Origin: Pseudomonadota bacterium
Lineage (GTDB): Bacteria > Desulfobacterota > Binatia > Binatales > Binataceae
NCBI GenBank assembly: GCA_021325025.1
Contig: JAJPHZ010000016.1
Location: forward strand, 310,001 to 374,000
Direction of reading: 5' to 3'
Length of the DNA stretch: 64,000 bases
The notes under the pieces were generated by a model. That model worked only from the letters and a program-made list of their open reading frames with translations. It made no database searches and was not told the origin of the DNA. Of this stretch, positions 27,771 to 36,431 are shown piece by piece (position 1 is the first letter of the stretch; the number at the start of each line of letters is the position of its first letter). The position numbers and the translations under genes were made by a program.

Positions 27771-28703
27771 ATGACGCGAATGAAGATCCTGGTCATGGGG
27801 GCGGGAGCGATCGGGGCCTACTACGGCGCCCGCCTGCAGCAGGCGGGCGAAGAGGTGGTGTTTTGCGCGCGCGGCGCGCATCTGCGCGCGATGCTCGAAC
27901 AGGGTTTGGACATCAGCAGCATCCGCGGCGATTTGAAACTGGCGCGGGTGACCGCGACCGCCGACCCGCGCCAGTTTGCCCCCTACGATCTGATACTGTT
28001 TTGCGTCAAGGTGTACGACACCGAGGCGGCGGCCGCGGCGCTGGGCGGATGCCTGGCGCCGGGCGGCGCGATCCTCACCCTGCAAAACGGCGTCGAGAAC
28101 GAAGCGCGGCTGACCGAGCTGTTCGGCGCCGGCGCCGTGATGGGCGGCAATGCGCGCATCGGCGCTGAGCTGGTCGCGCCCGGAAAAATCGTGCACAAGA
28201 CCAGCGGCACGATCGAGTTCGGCGAACTGGACGGGCGAATCACGCCTCGCGCCGAGGCGATTGCGCAAGCGATGCGCCGCGCGGGAATCTTCGGCGAGCT
28301 GAGCCCCGACATCCGCGCCTCGCGATGGGACAAACTGATGTGGAACGCGGCCTTTAACACCGTCACCGCCCTGACCCATCGCACCGTCGGCGAGGTGCTC
28401 GATGATCCCGAGGGCTATGCGCTGGTACGCAACCTGATGGAGGAGGTGCGCGCCGCAGCCGCCGCCGAAGGCGTCGAACTGCCGGGTGAGCGCATCGCCC
28501 AGGTGCTGGCCCACAGCAGCCGCAACCTGCGGCCGGTCCGAACCTCCACCCTTCAGGACCTCCAGCGCGGCAAGCCGCTGGAAGTCGAAGCCCTGATCGG
28601 CGTGGTGGTCAGAACCGCGCGCCGCCACGGCATCAAGGCGCCAATCAGCGAGGCGATTTACGCCCTGATGAAGCTGGCGGACCCAAGCGCAGCGGGCACT
28701 TGA
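27771..28703 (+). CDS. panE: 2-dehydropantoate 2-reductase (ketopantoate reductase) PanE-like
   Basis: This 310-residue protein of the ApbA/PanE family reduces ketopantoate to pantoate with NADPH in coenzyme A biosynthesis. The Rossmann fold has GAGAIGAYYGARL (about residues 9-21). Later it has LTLQNGVENE, SRWDKLMWNAAFN (with the catalytic lysine in K-LMWN), and TSTLQDLQRGKPLEVE. Family members also act on related 2-keto acids, so the exact substrate is likely but not certain. ATG codons at 27771 and 27780 are both possible. It is divergent from the CobS-like gene. Confidence 0.88.
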   Translation: MTRMKILVMGAGAIGAYYGARLQQAGEEVVFCARGAHLRAMLEQGLDISSIRGDLKLARVTATADPRQFAPYDLILFCVKVYDTEAAAAALGGCLAPGGAILTLQNGVENEARLTELFGAGAVMGGNARIGAELVAPGKIVHKTSGTIEFGELDGRITPRAEAIAQAMRRAGIFGELSPDIRASRWDKLMWNAAFNTVTALTHRTVGEVLDDPEGYALVRNLMEEVRAAAAAEGVELPGERIAQVLAHSSRNLRPVRTSTLQDLQRGKPLEVEALIGVVVRTARRHGIKAPISEAIYALMKLADPSAAGT

Positions 28704-28914
28704 CCGGGCGGCTTGAGCGCGGGCCATGTCGTCCGCGCATCCGAGGAGGATGCTGGCGAACGAACTTTGCGCCCGCATTGGGCAAGGCGCGCGACAAAAG
28801 CCTTTGTGCCCATCTCCAGGACCCGGGCCGGGCGCAGTCCTTTGATCTGACGTTTGGCACAGCGCATGTCTTTTACCCCGAAGCGAGCGCTGCGCGATGC
28901 ACCGCGGCGCGATC
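28704..28914. other. Gap between panE and the DUF1329 gene
   Basis: These 211 bases lie between two converging genes. An open frame on the minus strand runs through part of it but has no ribosome-binding site, and its reading matches nothing known to me. I saw no hairpin with a T-tract that would mark a terminator. Confidence 0.4.
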
Positions 28915-30240
28915 TCAGCGCATGATGCGCGACAGGCCGCCCGGAAAGGCGTACACCTCGGGCTCCGCGCATTCGGCCTTGCAGTCCTTGTCGAAGGCCG
29001 GCTCATCGGTGGGGCGCGAGGTAGTGGCGTGGGTATTCTGGAAGTCCACCATCGCCTCGGAATTGGTGCCGCGGTAGATGAACATCTCGCCGTTGTTCAA
29101 CGCGTGCGGCCTCAGATAGATCATCTCACCCTTCCAGTACTTGTTCTGGGCGTCGTAGTTATCGATCCAAGTCTCGTTCCAGGTATCCTTGTCGATAAAC
29201 ATCACTTTGTGGCCGTAACAATAGTTGCCCAGCTTGGGCAGCGGCGTGATGTCGATGATGTATTCGTCGCGCAACTCCCACTTGCCGACCGCGGGTTTGG
29301 GCCACTGCGCGATGCCGCTCTTGTCCCAGTTGCGGTCGTCGTAGAAAGTGGCCCTCTCCCCGTGCACCAGCGCCAGGATCTTCTTTTCACCCAGCAGGGT
29401 GACGTTGAAGCTGGGCGGCTGCAGCCAGGTGCCGTCGGCATTGTCGTCCTGGACGAAGTCACTGCCCAGGATCGGCGAGCATCGCGCGGCCGAGGACAGC
29501 CGCAGCGAGCGGCGCAGGGAGGGCAGAAAGACGTAGATTTCCTCCAGCTTCACCGGGTCGTCGGGCAGCAGCGCCACCTGGGTGGTGTATTTGACCTGCT
29601 CCGGGGCCATCAGGAAGAAGCGGGTGGACTCCAGGTAGCCCTTGCCGAAGGGCGGATCCTGGTAGACGTCGTCGGAATTGTGGGTCATCCGCCACCCGAT
29701 GACGTCGACCATCTGCACATAATGATTGCGAAAGCGATCGATCTGGTCGCTGGGGTCATAGTAGTGAATCCTGGTTGGCACAAAACCGTACCACGTGTTG
29801 TAGAGGATCTGGAACGCCATGTTGGGTTCGCTCGGCTTGGGGAAGGGAATCCCCGCCTGGTAGCCAACCACGGTGTAGGAGCCGTCGGAGACCTTTTTGA
29901 GCTGGGCCTGACCGGCGTACTTTTCGGTCGCCTGCGCCAAAGGAGTGGGCCACTTGAACGCGATGGTCGGACCGACCACCACCGTGTATTCGGGGCCCGG
30001 ACCGACCTTCCATCCGTAGCGCCCGCTGTACGCCGCCACCATCGACATCGGCATGAACTGCTTGTAGTTCTGCCAGTTGGCCAATGTGATCTGAGTGCCG
30101 ACGGGAATGGTCTGGCTCGAATCGGCGTCGGCAAGCGCGTGGTAGGCCGCGGCGTCAAATCTGATCTGCGCGTGCCCCGGCGCCGATACGAGGGCGGTTA
30201 GCAGTGCGAAAACAACCCCAGCGAATATCGTTCTTGTCAT
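28915..30240 (-). CDS. DUF1329 outer-membrane-lipoprotein-sorting-like protein
   Basis: This 441-residue protein carries DUF1329 and has a cleavable signal peptide (hydrophobic to about residue 20, then GHAQ). The large beta-sheet domain fits the LolB/LolA-like fold, with FFLMAPEQVKYTTQVALLP, YVFLPSLRRSLRLSS and DITPLPKLGNYCYGHKVMFID. DUF1329 proteins occur next to RND exporters and sterol or hydrocarbon genes and may bind lipids in the periplasm. Here no RND transporter adjoins it. The ATG at 30240 is preceded by GGGGAGC. A candidate operator sits in its promoter. Confidence 0.88.
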   Translation of the reverse strand: MTRTIFAGVVFALLTALVSAPGHAQIRFDAAAYHALADADSSQTIPVGTQITLANWQNYKQFMPMSMVAAYSGRYGWKVGPGPEYTVVVGPTIAFKWPTPLAQATEKYAGQAQLKKVSDGSYTVVGYQAGIPFPKPSEPNMAFQILYNTWYGFVPTRIHYYDPSDQIDRFRNHYVQMVDVIGWRMTHNSDDVYQDPPFGKGYLESTRFFLMAPEQVKYTTQVALLPDDPVKLEEIYVFLPSLRRSLRLSSAARCSPILGSDFVQDDNADGTWLQPPSFNVTLLGEKKILALVHGERATFYDDRNWDKSGIAQWPKPAVGKWELRDEYIIDITPLPKLGNYCYGHKVMFIDKDTWNETWIDNYDAQNKYWKGEMIYLRPHALNNGEMFIYRGTNSEAMVDFQNTHATTSRPTDEPAFDKDCKAECAEPEVYAFPGGLSRIMR

Positions 30241-30256
30241 AAAAGCTCCCCGTAAA

Positions 30257-30295
30257 ACTGAACGTTCGTTAGCCGACCCGCGCGCCGATTGTCAA
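30257..30295 (-). promoter_or_regulatory. Candidate promoter and TetR-like operator of the DUF1329 gene
   Basis: On the minus strand TTGACA (30295-30290) is followed after 17 bases by CTAACG (30272-30267). Just downstream lies an inverted repeat ACTGAACGTTCGTT (30257-30270) whose core GAACGTTC is a perfect palindrome; two bases deviate from a full 14-base palindrome. This form resembles TetR-family operators. No TetR gene is in the window. The promoter's -10 is weak. Confidence 0.4.
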
Positions 30296-30599
30296 ACCAA
30301 AGCGCTATTGGATTGGAAAACCCTGATTAACCTTGCAATTCGCCCCCTGGCACCCAAGTCCGCGCTGCGGTCGGATTCGCCCGGTGATGCTCGCACCTGA
30401 TGGCCGTTGCGCCCGGCTGACGCACCCGTTCCTGGAAGTCCGCGCCCCAGTTGTAGCCTTTGGATGCATCTGGCCGTTTGTTGCGTGCCATTGTGAGCGT
30501 AACAACCGGGCATGCGCCGTGCTTAAACGGGCGCAGTGGAGAACGGACGACGGTGATCCGAGCGGCAAGCTACACATGGCGGTGCATAGGCATTCATCG
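30296..30599. other. Intergenic region ahead of kup
   Basis: Together with the operator region this is about 360 bases between divergent genes (30241-30599). The stretch is in an open frame with kup, but it lacks a likely start or family similarity. I see no riboswitch-like structure or strong promoter boxes in it that would explain regulation of the potassium transporter. Confidence 0.4.
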
Positions 30600-32588
30600 A
30601 TGAGTGCGGCAGGAACCATATCGGCAGAACCGCGACCCGCGCCGCATCAGCCGGGGCGCGACGATATCCATGCCTGGCACGCGCCGCGCGGCGGTATCGC
30701 GGCGCTGACGGTCGGCGCGCTGGGCGTGGTGTATGGGGATATCGGCACGTCGCCGCTATATGCCGTTAACGAGATCTTCTTCGGCCACGGTCATGTGACC
30801 CCGACGCCCGGCAACGTGCTCGGATGCATCTCGCTGGTGCTGTGGGCGCTGACCGTGGTGGTGGCGTTGAAGTACATCGTCTTCGTGCTGCGTGCGGACA
30901 ACGACGGCGAGGGAGGCGTGTTCGCCCTGTACGGGCTGCTGCACAAGTACAAACGGCGCGGCACCGCGCTTTTGCTGGCGGGGCTGATGCTGGGAGCGGG
31001 GCTGGTTTTCGGTGACGGCGTGATCACCCCGGCCATCAGCGTGTTGTCGGCGGTGGAGGGACTGAGGGTTGCCACCCCGATGTTCGCCGGCGCGGTCGTG
31101 CCGCTCACCGCCGCCATCCTGACCGCGCTGTTCGCAATCCAGTACAAAGGCACCGCCGGCGTCGGACGCATCTTCGGTCCAATGCTCATCTGCTGGTTCG
31201 TTGCAATCGGTGCGCTTGGGGCGCCTCAAGTCGCGCATCATCCCGAAATCCTGTACGCGCTCAACCCGGTGTACGGCCTCCGATTCCTGCGCGGCGTCGG
31301 CCTGCGTCCGAGCCTGCTGATGCTGGGCGCCCTGATGCTGGTGGTAACCGGAGGCGAAGCGTTGTACGCCGACATGGGACATTTCGGCGCACGGCCGATT
31401 CGCCTGGGCTGGTTCGCACTGGTCTATCCGGCGCTGGTTGTCAATTACCTCGGGCAGGGCGCCTTTTTGCTGGGCGGAGCACCGGTGGCCGGAGGCAAGC
31501 TGTTCTTCAATCTGGCGCCCCGCGCACTGCTGCTGCCGACCGTGGCGCTGGCCACCGCCGCCACCATCATCGCCTCGCAGGCGCTGATTTCGGGCGCCTT
31601 TTCCCTCGCCTCGCAGGGCATGGCGCTGGGGCTGCTGCCGCGGCTGCGCATCGTGCACACCCATCATGCGCACGCGGGTCAGGTCTATATGCCGTTCGTC
31701 AACTGGGCGCTGTATCTAGGCGCGATCTTACTTGTAGTCGTGTTTCGCTCCAGTTCGGCATTGGCCTCCGCCTACGGGCTGGCCGTCTCAGGCGAGATGG
31801 TGGCCACGTCGGTCGCGATGCTGGCAGTAGGCAGGCTTTACTGGAAATGGAGCGTGCCGGCCAGCGTCCTGCTGTTCGGCGCTTTCGCCGCGATCGACGC
31901 CACGTTCCTGACCGCCAATTCGCTCAAGTTCCTCGAAGGCGGTTTCATCCCCTTCACACTGGGAGTGCTGCTGTTCGTGGTGATGGTGACCTGGCGATGG
32001 GGCCGCAAGGCCACCTTTGCCGCGTACTCGGCCAAGTACACCATGACGATGGCGGAGTTGATACGCATCCATCGCCGCTCGGAGTTTTTCATGGAGCGCA
32101 ACGCCCTGCTGATGGTGCCCAAGCCGCTGCGCTCCGAACACGACCACACGCCCGCGCTGCTGCAACTGCTGTGGGACCGCTACGGGGTGTTGCCGCGCAA
32201 CCTGATCTTCGTCGAAGTGGTTCATCGCAAGGTGCCCTACGTGCACGACGATCGCTACCTGGTGACCGTCTTCCAGCGCGATCCCCACCACGGCAGCATC
32301 ATCAGCGTGACGCTCAGCTTCGGCTTCATGGAGGACCCCAACGTCGAGCGCATCCTGGAGGAACTGGCCGGCCATCGCGAGATCGACCTGCCCGCCGACG
32401 TGCACAAATGGATCGTGCACGTTTCGATGGAGAACCTGCTGCCGTCCAAGGCGATGAGCCTGGCCGGGCGCTTCCGGCTGCGGCTGTTTGCCCTGCTGCG
32501 CCACGTCTCGCAGCCGGCCCATTACTATTATGGTCTGGGTGACGCGGTGCAGCTTTCGGCGGAGATCATGCCGGTGCGTCTGCGCTAG
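30600..32588 (+). CDS. kup: Potassium uptake protein Kup (KUP/HAK family)
   Basis: This 662-residue protein is a KUP-type potassium-proton symporter with 12 predicted membrane segments. The family signature is ALGVVYGDIGTSPLYAVNE (about 40-58), followed by LKYIVFVLRADNDGEGGVFALY, and later GDGVITPAISVLSAVEGL. A cytosolic C-terminal domain with SFGFMEDPNVERIL completes the length. The ATG at 30600 follows an AGG-rich stretch; another ATG at 30576 is possible and adds 8 residues. Longer upstream frames are not family-like. It should act in potassium uptake at low pH or low K+. Confidence 0.95.
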   Translation: MSAAGTISAEPRPAPHQPGRDDIHAWHAPRGGIAALTVGALGVVYGDIGTSPLYAVNEIFFGHGHVTPTPGNVLGCISLVLWALTVVVALKYIVFVLRADNDGEGGVFALYGLLHKYKRRGTALLLAGLMLGAGLVFGDGVITPAISVLSAVEGLRVATPMFAGAVVPLTAAILTALFAIQYKGTAGVGRIFGPMLICWFVAIGALGAPQVAHHPEILYALNPVYGLRFLRGVGLRPSLLMLGALMLVVTGGEALYADMGHFGARPIRLGWFALVYPALVVNYLGQGAFLLGGAPVAGGKLFFNLAPRALLLPTVALATAATIIASQALISGAFSLASQGMALGLLPRLRIVHTHHAHAGQVYMPFVNWALYLGAILLVVVFRSSSALASAYGLAVSGEMVATSVAMLAVGRLYWKWSVPASVLLFGAFAAIDATFLTANSLKFLEGGFIPFTLGVLLFVVMVTWRWGRKATFAAYSAKYTMTMAELIRIHRRSEFFMERNALLMVPKPLRSEHDHTPALLQLLWDRYGVLPRNLIFVEVVHRKVPYVHDDRYLVTVFQRDPHHGSIISVTLSFGFMEDPNVERILEELAGHREIDLPADVHKWIVHVSMENLLPSKAMSLAGRFRLRLFALLRHVSQPAHYYYGLGDAVQLSAEIMPVRLR

Positions 32589-32628
32589 GACGGCCGAAAT
32601 CGGACCCGGCTGGCGCCGCACTTACCAC

Positions 32629-33288
32629 CTAATGCGGCGGCGGGGGCGGAAAGCACGGCAGCGTGTGCGCCAGCGCATACTGATACAACGTGCCGTTCCA
32701 GCGGAAGGTTCCTTGGCCCTTGCTGAAATTCAGCGCCAGCGGAACAAACTCGACGCTGGGGGCCGGCGAATCGGACTGGAGCGACCGGTACGCGATGAAA
32801 TCGCTGCCCGTATCAGGCAGCGCCGCCAGCGGCGGGGTGAAATCCATCTGCAGAAAATTGACCGCCGGGCGCCATCCCTGCGCGTCGGTATCCTTGTAGA
32901 CGATCGGCATCCATTGCGGGTACGCGAGCGAACCGGTCAGTTGCAATTCACGATATTCGGGCTTGCCGCCCGTCCCCTTGCGCAACTCGATCACGGCGGG
33001 GACATCGGCCTGCAATTCCGCGCAGCGATCGTCGCGGTCGGATTTGCTCTCGCCCGGATGGTCTTCGTCGGAGGGCTGCGGCGATCCCTGATGGGCCGAC
33101 ACAACCGCACCCAGGGTCGCGTTGGCGGCCGCCGAGCCAACTCCCTCGACCGCCGAAACCGCAAGCGGCACCGCGCCGAGCACGCATCCGCACACGCCGG
33201 CGCCCAGCGCGGCGCACAACAACCCCAGGCCCATCCGCGACAGACTGGGACGCTCCGATGAACCCGGCCTTCGCCATTCGCTTGTCAT
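32629..33288 (-). CDS. Putative lipoprotein of unknown function
   Basis: This 219-residue protein has a hydrophobic N-terminal stretch and a plausible lipobox, GAGVCGC (cysteines about residues 33 and 35). A glycine/alanine-rich helix, an acidic spacer (SDEDHPGESKSDRDD) and a beta-rich domain follow. The latter contains YPQWMPIVYKDTDAQGW and FVPLALNFSKGQGTFRWNG, ending in a PPPPPH tail. I do not recognise the domain. The ATG at 33288 is chosen; a longer in-frame start is at 33339. It converges on kup. Confidence 0.7.
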   Translation of the reverse strand: MTSEWRRPGSSERPSLSRMGLGLLCAALGAGVCGCVLGAVPLAVSAVEGVGSAAANATLGAVVSAHQGSPQPSDEDHPGESKSDRDDRCAELQADVPAVIELRKGTGGKPEYRELQLTGSLAYPQWMPIVYKDTDAQGWRPAVNFLQMDFTPPLAALPDTGSDFIAYRSLQSDSPAPSVEFVPLALNFSKGQGTFRWNGTLYQYALAHTLPCFPPPPPH

Positions 33289-33476
33289 TTGCGGTGTGCA
33301 GCTTCTCCTGAACTGCCCTCGAACGGATTCCAAGGGCATTCCTTATATAGCACTTTTTGGCTGCCAGTCCTGTCCCCAACCGAACGCGGGATGCCGACAG
33401 GGCCCGGCCGGCTTGAAGACCCCATGGCCGCTGGCGCATCATCGCCAGCGGCGCCAGGCCAAGGGAGGCGTCCGAA

Positions 33477-34058
33477 ATGGCCGAACTTTCCATCGACCGC
33501 GCCCGTTGCGCGGTTTTGATCATGGACTACCAGGCGGCGGTCGTCGAAGGATTCGCAACCGAGCCGCAGGCCCTACTGGAGCGCGCGGCAGCGGTACTGG
33601 CGCACGCACGCCGCGCCGGTTTCAAGGTCATCTACATCGTGGTGAAGTTCCGCCCCGGCTATCCGGAAGTCAGTCCGCGCAACGTCAACTTCAACGCGGT
33701 GCGGCAGGCGGGACGATTTATCGCCGAAGCCGGCACCGAGGTGCATCCGGCCGTCGCTCCGGAGCCCGGCGACATCATCGTGATCAAGCATCGCGTAGGT
33801 GCCTTTGCCGGCACCGACCTCGACCAGATCCTGTGCGCCAACGACATCGAGACGCTGGTGATGTTCGGCGTCGCCACCAGCGGCGTGGTGCTCTCCACGC
33901 TGCGCCACGCCGCCGACGCCGACTACCGCCTGATCGTGCTCAGCGACTGCTGCTCGGACCGCGACCCCGAGGTTCATCGCGTGCTGCTTGAGAAAGTCTT
34001 CCCGCGCCAGGCCAGGGTGATCACCGCCGCCGAGTTCATCGCGGCCGTGGGCGGCTGA
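33477..34058 (+). CDS. Isochorismatase-fold hydrolase lacking the catalytic cysteine
   Basis: This 193-residue isochorismatase-like protein has the fold with D17 (IMDYQ), K104 (VIKHRVGAF) and a helix start GVATSGVVLS at 131-140. In cysteine hydrolases such as nicotinamidase the third catalytic residue sits at the position of V137, and here it is valine. Some family members, such as phenazine isochorismatase, act without cysteine using the aspartate, so an ether or enol-ether hydrolase role is possible. The ATG at 33477 has GGGAGG upstream. It sits next to a luciferase-like gene and the Rieske oxygenase. Confidence 0.85.
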   Translation: MAELSIDRARCAVLIMDYQAAVVEGFATEPQALLERAAAVLAHARRAGFKVIYIVVKFRPGYPEVSPRNVNFNAVRQAGRFIAEAGTEVHPAVAPEPGDIIVIKHRVGAFAGTDLDQILCANDIETLVMFGVATSGVVLSTLRHAADADYRLIVLSDCCSDRDPEVHRVLLEKVFPRQARVITAAEFIAAVGG

Positions 34059-34067
34059 GCGGGCCGT

Positions 34068-34940
34068 TCAGCCCGGGAATTTCGCGATCAACTCGTTGCC
34101 GATCTTCTCCATGTCGCGCGTCATCTGATCGTAGTCGTTGGTGAGGGGCGCACCGGTCATGACGCGCGTCACACCGGCGTCTTCGCATCGCTTGATTGCG
34201 TCGGGCGCCGGTTCGCATTGACAGCACAACTCGATCTCGGCCGGATTGCGGCCGATCCGGGCGCATTCGGCCTTTAACTTTGCAAACAGCGGCGCGACTT
34301 CCTCCAGCGTGCCCACCGGGATGTAGCCGTTGGCGTAGCGCGCGACACGGCGGATTGCGGCGTCGGAGTTGCCGCCCACGAAAATCGGGATGCCGCCTTT
34401 CTGCACCGGCTTGGGGAAGCACTTGAGCGGGCCGAAGTTGAAATGCTTGCCCTTAAACGTCACCGGATTGTCGCGCCACAGGGCGCGGACCGCCTGGATC
34501 GACTCGTCGGTGCGCTTGCCGCGGACGTGAAAGTCCAGCCCCAGCGCCTCGAATTCCTCCTTCAGCCATCCGCTGCCGATTCCCAGCATCGCGCGCCCGC
34601 CCGACAGCACGTCCAGCGTCGCCATCTCCTTGGCGATGTACAGCGGATGGCGCAGGGGCAGGATGATGACGATCGTGCCGAGCCGGATTTTGGAGGTGAC
34701 GGCGGCAACGTAGCTCAGGCACAGCAGCGGTTCGGGCCACGGCATGTCCTCGTCGTCGCCCGGCAGCTTGCCCTCCGCGCGGTAGGGATAACGCGACTGG
34801 TAGTCGGCCGGGATCGCGACGTGCTCGGGCACCCAAATCGACTCGAAGCCGACCCGGTCGGCGGTCCGCGCGTAATGGACGATCGGCGCGGGATCGAACG
34901 GTGCCGGCGGAAAAAATGCCATTCCGGTTGCGAATTTCAT
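34068..34940 (-). CDS. Luciferase-like (LLM class) F420-dependent oxidoreductase, third copy
   Basis: This 290-residue oxidoreductase shares the TIM-barrel elements of the pair at 22981-24825: FESIWVPEHVAIPADYQSRYPY (with 15 bases of shared layout), IILPLRHPLYIAKEMATLDVLSGGR, and GSGWLKEEFEALGLDF. The C-terminal part differs: CCQCEPAPDAIKRCEDAGV replaces the longer segment, so the substrate is likely different. F420 is the probable cofactor. The ATG at 34940 follows GGAGGACTGAGG. It is divergent from the Rieske oxygenase, sharing a short promoter region. Confidence 0.88.
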   Translation of the reverse strand: MKFATGMAFFPPAPFDPAPIVHYARTADRVGFESIWVPEHVAIPADYQSRYPYRAEGKLPGDDEDMPWPEPLLCLSYVAAVTSKIRLGTIVIILPLRHPLYIAKEMATLDVLSGGRAMLGIGSGWLKEEFEALGLDFHVRGKRTDESIQAVRALWRDNPVTFKGKHFNFGPLKCFPKPVQKGGIPIFVGGNSDAAIRRVARYANGYIPVGTLEEVAPLFAKLKAECARIGRNPAEIELCCQCEPAPDAIKRCEDAGVTRVMTGAPLTNDYDQMTRDMEKIGNELIAKFPG

Positions 34941-35068
34941 CCTCAGTCCTCCCTGCTGGTCTCGGCGACGCGCCGGCACGGGCGTTCGAGGGGCCCGCCC
35001 GCGGTTTGCGCTCGCGTCCCGCAGGATATAGGAACTGAGTCGGAATTGTCATGCGGAGGAACACCACG

Positions 35069-36421
35069 ATGGCCGTGTCAGCGGATCCTTCGAGCACGCA
35101 GCTTGCCCCGATTTTGCGCAAAACTCCGGAACCGCCGTGGGACCAGGCGCTGATCCCCAAGGAGCGCTACCTTTCGGCCGAAGTGATGCGGCTTGAATGG
35201 GAGCGGATGTGGCGGCGGGTCTGGCTGTACGCCGGGCCGCTGTCGGATTTGGCGGCGGTCGGCGACTACTTCACCTTCGAGATTGGCCCCGAATCGGTGC
35301 TGGTCGTGCGCACCGCACCCGATCGCGTGCAGGCCATGTACAACGTCTGTCAGCATCGCGGACGGCGCATCCGGCAGCAAGGATGCGGTTTTGCGCGCGC
35401 CTTCACCTGCCCGTACCATCGATGGCGCTACAGCCTGGAGGGGCGGTTGGTCAGCGCGCCCGACGCGGACTTCGATTTCCCGCAGGCCAACCCGGTGGCC
35501 GCCGGATTGTGTCTGCCGCAGGTGCGATGCGAGGTGTTCGAGGGGCTGGTGTTCGTCAACTTCGACCAGCGCGCCGAGGCGCTGGCCGAATACCTGACCC
35601 GCGACGTGATGGAGCATCTGCACAGCTATCGCTGGGGCGCCGAGTTCCGCATCAACCTGGACTGGACGGTGGCCTGGCCCTGCAACTGGAAGATTGGCGT
35701 CGATTCGTTCAACGAACTGTACCATCTGCAAGGCATCCATCCCGAACTGATGGACATGAGCGACGACACGCCGGCGGCCTGCCCGCTGGACTTCTATGGG
35801 CGGCACAGCCGCTTCATCTACCGCGTCGGCGTGCCGGGTCCGCGATGGGACGACGCGATGGCGCGCGCCCGCGGCTATCGCGACGCCAACCAGATCACCG
35901 CGGGCGTGCGGCTGATGCTCAAGGGACTGGGGCTGGAGCCGCGCCCGCAATGGGAGGGGCGCGTCAAGGAGCTGCGGCCGGTCCTGATTGCAGCGGCGCG
36001 CGAGCGCGCAAACCGCCAGGGCATCGACACCAGCGGCCTCGTCGATGATCAGCTATTGGACGATTTCCACTACTTTTTGTTTCCCAACATCACGCTCAAC
36101 ATCAGCGCCCATCACTTCTGGCTCTTCCGCCATCGGCCGCATCCGACCGATCCGGAGCGGATGCTGTGGGACTTCCAGCAGTTTGTGCGTGTCCGCCCGG
36201 GTCAGGCCGCGCCGCCCCGTCCGCCCCATGAGAACTACGTAATCGGCGACGGACACGAGGCGCGCTTTCCGCATATCGCGCTGGCGCAGGACGAAGCGCA
36301 AGCCGAGGAGTTGCAGTGCGGGATGCGCTCGGCCGGCTTTCGCGGCCTGTACCTGGCGCATCAGGAACGCCGCATCCGCTACTTCCATCGCGTGCTCGAG
36401 GAGTACCTGGCGCAGCCCTGA
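35069..36421 (+). CDS. Rieske-type aromatic-ring-hydroxylating oxygenase alpha subunit
   Basis: This 450-residue oxygenase subunit binds a Rieske [2Fe-2S] cluster through C94, H96, C114 and H117 (CQHRGRR and CPYHRW). It binds a mononuclear iron through H219 and H224 in NELYHLQGIHP. A conserved acidic ligand near DDFHYFLFP would complete the site. Such enzymes hydroxylate or demethylate aromatic, choline-like or sterol substrates and need an electron-transfer partner, which is not adjacent. GGAGGA at 35055-35060 places the start at the ATG at 35069, not the earlier one at 35051. Confidence 0.93.
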   Translation: MAVSADPSSTQLAPILRKTPEPPWDQALIPKERYLSAEVMRLEWERMWRRVWLYAGPLSDLAAVGDYFTFEIGPESVLVVRTAPDRVQAMYNVCQHRGRRIRQQGCGFARAFTCPYHRWRYSLEGRLVSAPDADFDFPQANPVAAGLCLPQVRCEVFEGLVFVNFDQRAEALAEYLTRDVMEHLHSYRWGAEFRINLDWTVAWPCNWKIGVDSFNELYHLQGIHPELMDMSDDTPAACPLDFYGRHSRFIYRVGVPGPRWDDAMARARGYRDANQITAGVRLMLKGLGLEPRPQWEGRVKELRPVLIAAARERANRQGIDTSGLVDDQLLDDFHYFLFPNITLNISAHHFWLFRHRPHPTDPERMLWDFQQFVRVRPGQAAPPRPPHENYVIGDGHEARFPHIALAQDEAQAEELQCGMRSAGFRGLYLAHQERRIRYFHRVLEEYLAQP

Positions 36422-36431
36422 GTTCTGCGCG

